DNA of 42,510 bases from Streptacidiphilus melanogenes (GCF_000787835.1 NZ_BBPP01000055.1:1-42510); one strand, 5' to 3'; positions 9,320 to 17,464 are shown, counted from the first letter of the stretch. Numbers and translations are program-made. Notes: generated by a model from the sequence alone, not told the origin.

Positions 9320-9731
9320 GTGCGCCCTTCAGGAGGGGGAAGCGCCAACTGCGAGGCGTGCGCCCTGGAGATCCAGCAGCGCCTCGGAGGCGGCCGAATC
9401 ATCGAGATCTCGAACCGTGTCATGCCCTTCGGCGGGATCCTGAACTACCGCGGCGAGTCCGAGAGCGGGTGGAAGGTCCACTACGCGGTGGAGATGGACG
9501 GGATGGTCTTCGACGACTGGACCGGCCGGGACGGGGAGACGATGGAGGAGTACATGGCGAACTTCGACGACATGGGCCCAGGGTCGGGCGCGGAATGGAC
9601 GGGGGCGCAACGGCTCCCTGGCTCCGAGTGACGGCGGCGGGTTCCGGTTCGTCCCGGAGGGAGAAGGCGATGGTGCAGGCAGCACAGGCAGCACAGGCAG
9701 CACAGGCGGCGCGGGCGGCGGTGCCGAGTAG
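9320..9731 (+). pseudogene. Papain-fold (glutamine-deamidase type) toxin C-terminal domain, 5'-truncated and frameshifted
   Basis: From the GTG at 9320 the frame reads NCEACALEIQQRLGGG and later GWKVHYAVEMDGMVFDDWTG. This is the Cys ... His ... Asp pattern of papain-like toxin domains found at the tips of polymorphic toxins (Cys in CEACA, His in KVHYAV, Asp in DDWTG). The frame stops at 9631. If one G is removed from the G run at about 9600-9604, it continues as a Gly/Ser/Thr-rich tail (RNGSLAPSDGGG, then GSTGSTGSTGG) to a TAG at 9729-9731 that abuts the ATG of the next gene. I read this as the original stop, so the toxin is broken by a 1-bp insertion, unless that is a sequencing error. The delivery part of the gene is missing upstream, where an IS5 remnant sits. 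Confidence 0.65.
9678..9704 (+). repeat. Three perfect 9-bp tandem repeats
   Basis: The unit GGCAGCACA occurs three times without change. In the restored toxin frame it encodes Gly-Ser-Thr three times, so it is probably a slippage-expanded linker at the toxin's C-terminus rather than a regulatory site. Confidence 0.8.
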
Positions 9732-10088
9732 ATGACCCCGCTCTCCGAGGAGGAGATCCTCGCTTTCGCCCGTTCGAGGCCGGCCATATTCGGCCTGGAC
9801 GGCTCGTTCGGAGGGTACGTTGCCTTCTTCATGGGGATGGAGTCCGCTCGGTCCCCGGGGTTGGTGGCTGCACTCGAGGACTGGTTGGTCGAGCACACAG
9901 GACGCAGGACCAACCAGGTCTGGTACGTGCGGGTCCTTGAAGAGGCCGGCCTTACGGACTGGCCGACGCGGGACTGGCGCCGTCTCGAACCCGAGGACAA
10001 CGCCCGCGTGGTCGCCAAGCTGTTCGAACTGCTCGAGGAGATGGTTCGCGCAAGCGGACCGACTGACAGCGGCGGGCACCCGCAGTAG
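9732..10088 (+). CDS. Small uncharacterised protein, putative immunity partner of the papain-like toxin
   Basis: A 118-residue protein starting at ATG 9732, which directly follows the TAG that closes the restored toxin frame (TAGATG). This spacing implies translational coupling. It has no signal peptide or membrane segment and is mixed helical (EEEILAFARSRPAIFGL, GLVAALEDWLVEHTG, NARVVAKLFELLEEMVR). I do not recognise the family. Its size, position immediately 3' of a toxin domain, and a strong terminator right after it (10134-10179) are what is expected of an immunity gene. The frame is intact although the toxin is not. Confidence 0.65.
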   Translation: MTPLSEEEILAFARSRPAIFGLDGSFGGYVAFFMGMESARSPGLVAALEDWLVEHTGRRTNQVWYVRVLEEAGLTDWPTRDWRRLEPEDNARVVAKLFELLEEMVRASGPTDSGGHPQ

Positions 10089-10133
10089 ACCGCCCGCCCG
10101 GCGGCTCCCGCGCTGCAACCGCCGCGGTATGAC

Positions 10134-10179
10134 GCACGGCCGCAGCCCCCTCCGCACGCGGAGGGGGCTGCGGCCGTGC
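10134..10179 (+). terminator. Strong hairpin terminator after the small immunity-type gene
   Basis: A perfect 22-bp inverted repeat (arms 10134-10155 and 10158-10179) separated by two bases, very GC-rich, 46 bases after the stop codon at 10088. There is no T run, as is usual for streptomycete terminators. Confidence 0.8.
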
Positions 10180-10372
10180 GGCCGGGGATTGAGCGGGCTT
10201 CAGCGTGCCGCTCTCAGGGGAAGCCGCGGATCGCGCCTGGGCCCGCACTTCCCGCTCTCCGGGGGCACCGCGGTGCGTGGCGGCCTCAGAAGAGCCGCGC
10301 CGGCCGGGCCCCGGCCGGGTCCGGCCGGTGCGCGGCGTGCCAGGGCGGTGTCCAGCCGTGCTCCCGCGTCGA

Positions 10373-10546
10373 TCACGCGGGCGGTTCGCCGTGCTCGAAG
10401 AGGATCGATGTGAAGGTGTCCCGGGTGTCCGCACGGTTCCAGTCGCGCTGAAGTTCGCAGATCAGCTGCACCCAGCTGACCGGCTGTCCGCCCGCCTCGG
10501 CGACGCGGGCCAGCGCGGCTTCGTGTGCCTCGACGGAGGCAAAGCG
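10373..10546 (-). pseudogene. Isochorismatase-family hydrolase, C-terminal fragment
   Basis: The minus strand reads FASVEAHEAALARVAEAGG, QPVSWVQLICELQRDWNR and TSILFEHGEPPA before TGA (10373-10375). I recognise this as the C-terminal end of isochorismatase-like cysteine hydrolases. All upstream parts, including the catalytic Cys region, are missing: at 10547 the sequence switches abruptly to an Rhs core on the plus strand. It is therefore one side of a recombination joint. Confidence 0.5.
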
Positions 10547-11913
10547 GCTGGACCGACCCCACCACCGGCCTCGTCAACATGCACGCACGCTGGTACATGC
10601 CCGGCACCGGCACCTTCGCCTCACGCGACAGCTGGACGCTCAACCCCAACCCCAAGTCCATCCAGGGCAACCGCTACACCTATGCCGACGGTGACCCACT
10701 CGACGGCACCGATCCGACAGGGCACGTATCCCCCGTGGAGTGCATCGAGTTCGGTATGGAGTACGGCGTCGAGGCCGAACTGTGGTGCCTTCTTGAGGCC
10801 GGTGACGGTGGCTCGTCCAGCCTCATCCCAGCGGGTGGAGGTGGTAGCGACGAGACAGCCCGCCAGCGCCTGTGCGATACCCACTCCTGGCTTCAGGAGT
10901 GCGGCGGCGACGGAACCCAGCCGGGTGGCGGCGTCACGGATGTCTTCAACCCGGGTGGAAACGGTGGCGGTGGAAACGGTGGCGGCGGCGGAAACGGCGG
11001 TGGCGGTGGCGGTGGTGGTGGCGGGAACTGCTACCTGAACTGCGGCCCCAAATTCGACCCGACCCCGATCAACAAGCGCCCGCACATCCACGACAACCCA
11101 CTCAGCTGGATCGAGAGGGAAGTCACCCACCTAGCCACGGGCCTCATCACCGGCGTCGCCGCTGGAGCCGGTGCCTTCGCGAGCGCTGCTGCCACAACGG
11201 TGACCACACTGACAGCCGATGCTGTTGACGCGGCATTCGCGGACATCATCGCAAACTTCTCCGACGAGCCGGCACCCGGGCCAACACCCGATCCTGACCC
11301 AGAACCGCGAGTGGGGCCGGGCGGTGACGGGGTAGTGGATACACGACGCGACCGTAGAGGGGATCGGTGCATCGACCACCCTCCGCCGGGGTCAGTGCCC
11401 AATGGAACGAGTGGTGGCTGGTCATGGTACGGAGATGTGGACCCGAATACGGGTGCAGCAACTGGAGCCGGGGCGTGCCTTTTCGGTCCCGTCGGCAAGG
11501 GTGGTGACCCGACGCGCAACGTCGCCGGTTATCCCGACGCGGTTAGCAAGGCGGACAGGATTATGGAGGACTCTTCAACGGACTGGGTTTCCCGCTGTCA
11601 CCTACTCCCAAAGGATCCCGGAGGGGCTGGCGCCGCTCAAAACCTGGCGCCGTGCTGGCAGTACCCCGTCAATACGGGAAGAGGTGGAATGTACGATGTC
11701 CAGATCAAGGCTGATTATTTGCGCGACCAAGGAAAGATCGTGGAGTTCTCGGCCAAACCGATTTATCGCTGGCCGGGAAAGAGCACCATCCCGACTGATT
11801 TTCAATATGTTTTGGTATGGTACAACGCCGATGGGACGGATGTGCACGAGAAGGACTATGACGTCGAGAACTGTCGATGGCTCGGCGAACGCTGCTACAA
11901 CCTAGGGAACTGA
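10525..11913 (+). CDS. Orphan Rhs C-terminal module with DNA/RNA non-specific endonuclease-like toxin domain
   Basis: The first possible start is GTG 10525, but Rhs homology begins only at about 10547: DPTTGLVNMHARWYMPGTG, then NRYTYADGDPLDGTDPTGH, the end of an Rhs core. The long repeat shell and secretion signal are absent, so it is a displaced tip, not a full toxin gene. After the core come a Gly-rich linker (about 10960-11030), an Ala-rich hydrophobic stretch, and a toxin domain. RCHLLPKDPGGAGAAQNLAP near 11590-11650 fits the catalytic His and downstream Asn of the beta-beta-alpha metal (DNA/RNA non-specific) endonucleases. The SUKH gene follows 9 bases later. Base composition drops visibly toward AT in the toxin domain. 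Whether it is expressed from its present position is unclear. Confidence 0.8.
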   Translation: MPRRRQSGWTDPTTGLVNMHARWYMPGTGTFASRDSWTLNPNPKSIQGNRYTYADGDPLDGTDPTGHVSPVECIEFGMEYGVEAELWCLLEAGDGGSSSLIPAGGGGSDETARQRLCDTHSWLQECGGDGTQPGGGVTDVFNPGGNGGGGNGGGGGNGGGGGGGGGGNCYLNCGPKFDPTPINKRPHIHDNPLSWIEREVTHLATGLITGVAAGAGAFASAAATTVTTLTADAVDAAFADIIANFSDEPAPGPTPDPDPEPRVGPGGDGVVDTRRDRRGDRCIDHPPPGSVPNGTSGGWSWYGDVDPNTGAATGAGACLFGPVGKGGDPTRNVAGYPDAVSKADRIMEDSSTDWVSRCHLLPKDPGGAGAAQNLAPCWQYPVNTGRGGMYDVQIKADYLRDQGKIVEFSAKPIYRWPGKSTIPTDFQYVLVWYNADGTDVHEKDYDVENCRWLGERCYNLGN

Positions 11914-11922
11914 GGAGAGGTC

Positions 11923-12504
11923 TTGTATTCAGGTCTGCAATTTCTTGAATCAAAGCTGCAGCCGCCGCCAATTCGAGGTGGCATCTCGATTTCGAGGCCA
12001 GCCGTCCGTGCCGAAATTGGCATAGATCTGCCGGAGGACTATCTGCAGTTTTGTGAAACATTTCCTCCGGGGAAGATCGCCGATGAACTGAGAATCTTCT
12101 CCCCTTTGATCCGTCGGGGGAGCGGTTGGCGCGTTGATGGCGGCGGATTTATCCGCATGGTCGAATATAACTCGCGAGAGATTGGGGCTGCTCTTACTGA
12201 GATTGACGAAATTAGGCCTGGTGCCTGCCCATACGTTTTCTATCCAGAATCCGGTGGACTGCTCGCATGGGCCTCTAATCCAAATGGAGACCATTGCTTC
12301 TGGCTCACGAGTGAAGCCGATCCAAATACCTGGCCTTGCCTTGTTTGGTTCCGCGGAGACAGACCAGGTGAGGCATGGAGACGTTATGATCTTACAATGG
12401 TCGAACTGCTCTCGGTTCTTCTTCTGAAAGAGGATCCATTGCTCAATCGACTGCTCGCGTCTGGTTCCACGGAATGGACATGGTCGATGCGTAAAGCAAA
12501 CTAA
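11923..12504 (+). CDS. SUKH (SMI1/KNR4) family immunity protein
   Basis: A 193-residue protein read from TTG 11923, preceded by GAGGAGAGG at 11912-11920 that also spans the toxin stop codon. The motif IGIDLPEDYLQFCETFPPG followed by LRIFSP is the characteristic N-terminal part of SUKH domains, and a FYPESGGLLAWASNPNGDHC segment fits the middle of the fold. SUKH proteins bind and neutralise diverse nuclease toxins of polymorphic systems. The 9-base gap to the endonuclease-type Rhs tip makes it the obvious cognate antidote. Its GC content is clearly lower than that of surrounding genes, as in many horizontally moved toxin cassettes. Confidence 0.85.
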   Translation: MYSGLQFLESKLQPPPIRGGISISRPAVRAEIGIDLPEDYLQFCETFPPGKIADELRIFSPLIRRGSGWRVDGGGFIRMVEYNSREIGAALTEIDEIRPGACPYVFYPESGGLLAWASNPNGDHCFWLTSEADPNTWPCLVWFRGDRPGEAWRRYDLTMVELLSVLLLKEDPLLNRLLASGSTEWTWSMRKAN

Positions 12505-12619
12505 GTCGTCCGATTTGGCGGAGCCTTCTGGCGGTGATCGACGACGATGGCGCCGTCGGCTTGTTTCATCTTGCGGGAGAGAGCCCTGGTCCAAAGGAGC
12601 CTGCAGCTGCCTCCGTATA

Positions 12620-12985
12620 CTGGTGACCCTGTCGAAAGTGGGTGGCTGTCCAGGAGTTCCTCGATCCGTGGGCCAGGTCTTTGCCGAGTCCAGGATGGCG
12701 GCCAGCGGGCCGGCCAGGCTGGGAACGGTCAGTGCGGCCGCTTGTGTGCCCCGAGCGACGACGGTCTGCTCGTCAAGGGCAGCGAAGGTGTCCTCGGCGA
12801 GCCGCTCAGTCATCCGCGGGGCCTTCGGCTGCTGCAAGTCGACCAGTCGACGGCATCCGGCCTTGCGGATCTGGGCAGGAGAGCCGAACCGCTCCAGCAG
12901 GGCGAGGACAACGGGGTGCTGGAGTCGTGTTGCACTTCGCACCTTGAAGCCCGAAGGGTCAATCGCCGCAGGTAGGAACGTGCAA
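12620..12985 (-). pseudogene. IS110-family transposase internal fragment
   Basis: The minus strand translates to LLERFGSPAQIRKAGCRRLV, QQPKAPRMTERLAEDTFAAL and DEQTVVARGTQAAALTVPSL, the central region of IS110-type transposases between the DEDD and C-terminal domains. The frame then loses the family pattern, and neither the start nor the serine-containing C-terminal domain is present. Recognition is from memory of the family. The stretch 12986-13084 holds nothing I can name. Confidence 0.55.
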
Positions 12986-13084
12986 GGACGTCGATGGTGG
13001 CTGGGAATCCGCGCGGGTAGTCATCTCTCTCGTGTGCCGGATCCTGTGGCTGCCGACTATTACGTCAACACAGGTCAGCAGTTC

Positions 13085-13690
13085 GAGGTGTGATCTGGCG
13101 GCTCAAGACCAGCGGGCAGTGGTGGGAGATGCCCCGGGAGTTCGGCGCATGGTCGACCGTTTCCAACCGCTTCCGCCAGTGGCGTAACGTCGGCGTGTTC
13201 GAGGCGCCTGATCGCGGAGGCTGCGAAGCGGGGCGACGTGGACCTGCCCCTGGTCAGCATCGAGTTCACCACCGCGCGCTCACCACGATGCCGGGATGCA
13301 CCTGAGCCTGGACGTGCTCATCCCTTTGGAGAAGGCTGCCGCTGAGGAGGAGAAGGCAAGGTCAAAGGGGCTACCGTGAAGAACAAAGCGGATGGGACAA
13401 TGCAGCTGACCCCGGGCGGGAGGAGCGACGACTAGTCCGACGCCGCCGGAAGCTCCGGCGGAAGTCCGCCCTCATGGGACGCTCTCGGGGGGGCCAGACC
13501 AGCAAGGTCCACCTCGCCGCCGACCGCAAGTGCCGGCCGCTGGTGTTCATCCTGACCGCAGGGCAGGCGGCCGACAGCCCGCAGTTCATCCCCGTCCTGA
13601 ACAAGACCCGGGTCTGTGGTCCCGTCTGCCGGCCCCGCACCCGGCCCGACGCTGTCGCCGGGGATAAGGACGCCCTCGACCGGGCCCGAC
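13085..13690 (+). pseudogene. IS5-family transposase remnant (frameshifted)
   Basis: Pieces in different frames line up with one IS5-type transposase: VIWRLKTSGQWWEMPREFGA, STVSNRFRQWRNVGVFEA, LIAEAAKRGDVDLPLVSIE, then EKAAAEEEKARSKG, and from 13474 GRSRGGQTSKVHLAADRKC and LTAGQAADSPQFIPVLNKTR. The C-terminal part with the last acidic residue is missing. At least three frameshifts make it non-functional. A short hairpin near 13453-13471 lies inside the coding remnant and is probably incidental. Confidence 0.75.
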
Positions 13691-13744
13691 GACCAGTCAG
13701 TGCTCCCTCCCCGGGCAGGTGACCGCACTTGCCGGCTCTCGTCC

Positions 13745-14914
13745 TCATCCGCTCTTGAGCCAGGGGAGGGACTTCCCAACAACGTCCTGGACCTTGTCCG
13801 CCACCGGAACCCCGCCAGTGACAAGCGAAAGGGCCGCAGCCACGAGAAGGCTGATCCTGATGCTGGCAGCCACCTGGCTGCCTGCCAGCTGATGGATCAT
13901 CGGGAGGAGGAGGGCGAAGCCCGCCAGGACACCTGCTGGCCATACCCGTTGCCACACGCGGTACCAGCGGCGAGGACTGACCACAGCCGGGGCGTGTTCG
14001 GTCAGCGCGGTCCAGTCGCCGCGACTCCAGCACAGCAGGCCGTGACAGATCGATGCCTCGACCCGCTCGAGCTGGTCGGCTCGAAGCGCGGTCAGAACCG
14101 GTTCCTTGTGCAGCCTGATGAGCGCGGCGAGACGCGCCCCCTCCTTGCGGGCCAAGGCCCTTGCCCGGTAGTCCGTCAGCGGCGCCCGGTGCTCGAAGGG
14201 CGGGTAGTACTCCGCGGTCCACGCCAGAGCTTCCAGACGCACAGCGAGGGATCTGGCCTGGGCGTCGTTCCACTGCCCGGCGCGACGAACGTGACCGATG
14301 CGAGCAGCAATCGCCAGGAGCCCCATCATCATGACGTCCAGGCTCTGGTGGCGGTAGTGACGCAGCATCCTTCGGGTGAAAAGCCATGCCGCCGTCGCCA
14401 GAGTGGCAATGGCGATCGTGAACACGTCCAGGGCTATGGGCCAGGAGAGCGTCCGACGGCTATACGAGGCGGGAGCGGGGTGCGTTGCAGAGAGATAGCC
14501 AAGGGTCAGGAGAGCGAGTGGGAGTACGAACGCGGAGGCACGACGCAGGAAGTGAATGAACAACTGCGGCCAACGGCTTATACCGTATGACGCCAATTTC
14601 CCAAAGACGCGTGCGAGCAGTAGCAGGCTGATGACTCCGGTGATGCCCGTCCCTGCCAGCAAGACTTCGGAGGCGTAGGTTCCCGGCTGGGGGGAGGTGA
14701 GGATCTGGAAGGTCAGTGGCGCTATGAGGACGAAGCCTGCAGGGCCCAACTCCCAATGTGCCCAGAACGTGTCCCGGCGAAGAATGACCCGGGACGCAGC
14801 CTTGAGCACACTTCGCGTCAACGCTACGCGTTCAACTTCGGGGATCCCCTGCAGGAGGCGCATGTCTTCACGGAGGCGGCGATGCACCTCGGAGAATTCG
14901 ACTCTGAACACGCT
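13745..14914 (-). CDS. Multi-pass membrane protein of unknown function
   Basis: Start GTG 14914 is preferred because GGAG lies 9 bases upstream; a TTG at 14947 would add 11 residues but has no ribosome site. The protein has a charged N-terminal 55 residues, then four likely membrane helices (around FVLIAPLTFQILTS, VLLAGTGITGVISLLLLARV, FVLPLALLTLGYLS, ALDVFTIAIATLATAAWLF), a cytosolic block of about 150 residues rich in Arg/Ala helices, and two C-terminal helices (AGVLAGFALLLPMIHQLAG, LLVAAALSLVTGGVPV). I do not recognise the family. It lies downstream of two other small membrane-protein genes on the same strand, but a gap of about 300 bp separates them, so co-transcription is uncertain. Confidence 0.7.
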   Translation of the reverse strand, partial: SVFRVEFSEVHRRLREDMRLLQGIPEVERVALTRSVLKAASRVILRRDTFWAHWELGPAGFVLIAPLTFQILTSPQPGTYASEVLLAGTGITGVISLLLLARVFGKLASYGISRWPQLFIHFLRRASAFVLPLALLTLGYLSATHPAPASYSRRTLSWPIALDVFTIAIATLATAAWLFTRRMLRHYRHQSLDVMMMGLLAIAARIGHVRRAGQWNDAQARSLAVRLEALAWTAEYYPPFEHRAPLTDYRARALARKEGARLAALIRLHKEPVLTALRADQLERVEASICHGLLCWSRGDWTALTEHAPAVVSPRRWYRVWQRVWPAGVLAGFALLLPMIHQLAGSQVAASIRISLLVAAALSLVTGGVPVADKVQDVVGKSLPWLKSG

Positions 14915-15210
14915 GATGTTCTCCAACGTCTCTGGCCTGTGTGTCAAACACGTCGGCAGCGGAACTGGATCCGCGCAGGCTCATACAGCTCCGAGGCATC
15001 ATCTTCGTCTCCTTCAAGGCGAGGCGGCGTGGCCCCACGCGGAAACCGGACTAGCCCCCGCACGTGGGCCTTGCTGTATCTCGCCTTCAGGGCCTCTGAG
15101 CGACACCGCGATGCCGTCCAACGTTTCGCAATTCGCCGATGCCACGCAGGCCGTAGCGGTGATCACCGCGCGTGTGCATGATGTCTGCCAGCCGACGTCA
15201 GCCTGAGGAC
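14915..15210. other. Intergenic stretch upstream of the large membrane-protein gene
   Basis: About 300 bases between the start of the 13745-14914 gene and the end of the next minus-strand gene. Short open frames exist on the plus strand, but none has protein-like composition or a ribosome site. I see no clear promoter hexamers or hairpin. It probably contains the promoter of the downstream membrane-protein gene. Confidence 0.4.
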
Positions 15211-15639
15211 TCAGGTTTTTTGAGCTTCATGCTTCGCATTCGCGGTCTTTCCCATGGCTGCTGCGCGGAACCTCGGTACAAACGCCCCGACCACGCCCAC
15301 CATGCCCGTGCTTCCCCAGGCACTAGCCACCCACGGCTCGTTGCGCAGCACCGCGACGACCGCGGCAGCGAGCATTCCCGCGGCGAGCATGAACCCTGCG
15401 ATGAGCCCGCCTCCGCGCAGCAGGAAGTCCTGTTGCGCCTCCTTCTCGTCCAGGGCGAGTTGCCGGTTGTGTGACGCCTCGCTGATGCGAAGTGCCTCCA
15501 TCCGGGCCTCGTGCTGCCGCTTCAACTCCGGTTCCAAGCGGAGCAGCGCGGCCTTGAGGTGCTCGGGAGGAAGCACGGCCCACTGGGTTGCGATCTCCAG
15601 GCCGGTCGGCCCCGGAATGGCGGTAGGTGCGTCCGTCAT
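15211..15639 (-). CDS. Small two-helix membrane protein (DUF2335-like)
   Basis: A 142-residue protein. Its ATG (15639) overlaps the stop of the upstream gene by four bases (ATGA), so the two are translationally coupled. Residues 25-70 form a long charged helix (LLRLEPELKRQHEARMEALR), followed by two hydrophobic helices (LIAGFMLAAGMLAAAVVAV and a second starting near STGMVGVVGAF) and a basic tail. This order of a His/Arg-rich amphipathic helix then a membrane hairpin resembles DUF2335 proteins; the match is only by layout. Function unknown. Confidence 0.7.
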   Translation of the reverse strand: MTDAPTAIPGPTGLEIATQWAVLPPEHLKAALLRLEPELKRQHEARMEALRISEASHNRQLALDEKEAQQDFLLRGGGLIAGFMLAAGMLAAAVVAVLRNEPWVASAWGSTGMVGVVGAFVPRFRAAAMGKTANAKHEAQKT

Positions 15640-16109
15640 TCGAGGGCACCTCCTCCCTGGCTTGGAACGAGGGGGGCGTTGGCGCTGGTGCCGCTCGGAT
15701 CCGGCGGCGGCCCTAGGACGAGGAACAACTGGGTCAAGCCCTGACTGATCGACGCGGCGGCGTGGACGGTGTCCGGGTCGTCACCCACATCAAGTAGGGT
15801 CGGCCCGGGGGCTTCTGTCTCGGCCAGGGACCTCACGACCGCCTCGGCCTTGGCCGCGATGCCGCTGATTCCCCCGCCGCCAGCCGCCGCGACGATGCTG
15901 GTCGCGAATTTGGCGGTCTCCTGGCTGTCGAACACGATGAAGTCGAAGAGATGGACAGTGGCTCTTCTGGCTGCTTCTCGTGCGCGCCGTTGCTCAAGGC
16001 GATTCTCCAGGCGATGGATTCTGGCTTCGAAGCGGGCGAGCATGACAACCAGCGTCGCCGTGCCTGCCACGAACACGGCTGGGACAACGAACGCCACTGC
16101 GTTGGCCAC
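15636..16109 (-). CDS. Membrane-anchored coiled-coil protein of unknown function
   Basis: A 157-residue protein from ATG 16109, with a good ribosome site (AAAGGGGG) a few bases upstream. An N-terminal membrane helix (FVVPAVFVAGTATLVVML) is followed by a highly charged coiled-coil segment (FEARIHRLENRLEQRRAREA) and a Gly/Ala-rich region, then a Pro-rich end. It is the first gene of a two-gene overlap with the DUF2335-like gene. The pairing of two small membrane proteins with cytosolic coiled coils suggests they interact; no family is recognised. Confidence 0.7.
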   Translation of the reverse strand: MANAVAFVVPAVFVAGTATLVVMLARFEARIHRLENRLEQRRAREAARRATVHLFDFIVFDSQETAKFATSIVAAAGGGGISGIAAKAEAVVRSLAETEAPGPTLLDVGDDPDTVHAAASISQGLTQLFLVLGPPPDPSGTSANAPLVPSQGGGALE

Positions 16110-16263
16110 TGATCCCCCTTTCGCGGCGCGTCGTGTAGGGAGTCTGACACGCTCGGTAGCCGACGTGGGTCGATTCCTCGTGACCGGCCGGGAGTGGCGT
16201 TACTTTCGAGGCGTGGTGTCGTTGGGGGCTGACGGAGTGTGATCGTCGCGGTATGCCGGTTGT

Positions 16264-16712
16264 ATGAGGTATCCGCAGGGCGGTGGGCTGACGCCGGAAC
16301 GGCAGGCGTTTCGTGAGCGGATCCGGGTGGAGGCTGCCGAGCGGTTCGCCGCCGGGGCCACTACCGGGGAGGTCGCCAAGGACTTACGGGTCAGCGTGCG
16401 CTCGGTTCAAAGGTGGCATCGGGCCTGGAGGGAGGCTGGCACTGGCGGGCTCCGGTCCACGGGGCCGGTCTCCAAGCAAAGGCTGAGCGACTCCCTGTTC
16501 GCTGTGCTGGAGGTCGAGCTGGCCAAGGGCGCGGTCGCGACGGCTGGCCGGACCAGACATGGACCTGGCCCGGATCAAGACGCTGATCGGACGACGGTTC
16601 CACAAGTCGTTCACCTTGTCGGGCATCTCGCTGATGCTCCGCCGTCACGGTTGGAGCCATCAGGTCCCGGCCAAGGTTGCGCGTGAGCGGGACGAGCAGG
16701 CGGTGGCTGGCT
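16264..16712 (+). pseudogene. IS630-family transposase, N-terminal half, frameshifted
   Basis: From ATG 16264 the frame gives LTPERQAFRERIRVEAAERF, then EVAKDLRVSVRSVQRWHRAW, the helix-turn-helix of IS630-type transposases. Near 16538 it shifts to DGWPDQTWT and near 16564 to LARIKTLIGRRFHKSFTLSG and ISLMLRRHGWSHQVPAKVAR, the winged-helix linker before the catalytic domain. The DDE domain is absent. Two single-base losses plus the truncation make it a pseudogene. Confidence 0.85.
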
Positions 16713-16849
16713 TCGGGGCGCCTTGCTCAGGGGTGCTCATCCATCCGCATCTCCCGGGGAAGTCGGGTCCGTTGCGGCGGGGCATCAGGTTGGTTCGTTC
16801 TGGTGCGCAGGCGCCCCGCCCGCAGAAGTGCGGCTGGTGTGGTGGCGTT

Positions 16850-17283
16850 TCAGACGGCGGCGCGGCCGCCGTCGACCGGCAGGACCACGCCCTGGATGAA
16901 CGAGGCCTCGTCGCCGACGAGGTAGGCGACGGCGGCAGCGATCTCGGACGGGTCGGCGGGGCGTCCGGCGGGCGCCTGGGAGGCGAGCTGGTCCAGGCCG
17001 TCGCCCATCGATGCGGAGCCCTCGGTGCGGACCGGGCCGGGGGCGACGGCGTTGACGCGCACGCCCTTGGGGCCGAACTCCGCCGCCCACGACTTCGTCA
17101 GCAGGTTCACTGCGGCCTTGCTCGAGCCGCAGAGCGCCATGCCGGGCATGCCGAAGTCCGCGACCATGGTGGACACGCTCACCACCGCGCCGCCTCCGCG
17201 CTCGGCCATGGCCGGGGCCAGTGCCGCGGTGAGGAAGTAGGGGGCCTTGACGTTCAGCGCGAACATGGCGTCGAAGTCGGTCA
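16850..17283 (-). pseudogene. Short-chain dehydrogenase/reductase, C-terminal part with mutated catalytic Tyr
   Basis: The minus frame reads FALNVKAPYFLTAALAPAMA, GAVVSVSTMVADFGMPGMAL, CGSSKAAVNLLTKSWAAEFG, VRVNAVAPGPVRTEG and ends near FIQGVVLPVDGGRAAV, a classical SDR from the middle of the Rossmann fold onward. The NAD(P)-binding half (about 90 residues with TGxxxGIG) is missing upstream of 17283. In the YxxxK active site the Tyr is replaced by Cys (CGSSK), which should abolish normal catalysis. It lies head to head with a TetR-like scrap, a common SDR/TetR pairing. Confidence 0.75.
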
Positions 17284-17464
17284 CTAGCCTCCGACCCCCG
17301 CGCCGAGCCACGGCGTTTCTCGCCACGCGACGCCCTCGGCCCGACTGGTCCCGGCTGCCGCTATCCCTGACATCGCGACGAGGAGAGCGGACGAGCCCTG
17401 GGTCACCCTGGTCGGCGGTGATGGCCTGTCCCGCGCGTGGCGAGCGCGCGGACCGCGTCGGACG

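Noticed and set aside
10960-11030. G-rich simple repeat considered as a regulatory or quadruplex element
   Set aside because: It encodes a Gly-rich linker in frame between the Rhs core and the toxin domain; a quadruplex is possible but has no other support.
14697-15206. Plus-strand frames over the start of the membrane-protein gene
   Set aside because: No ribosome site and Arg/Ser-rich shadow composition.
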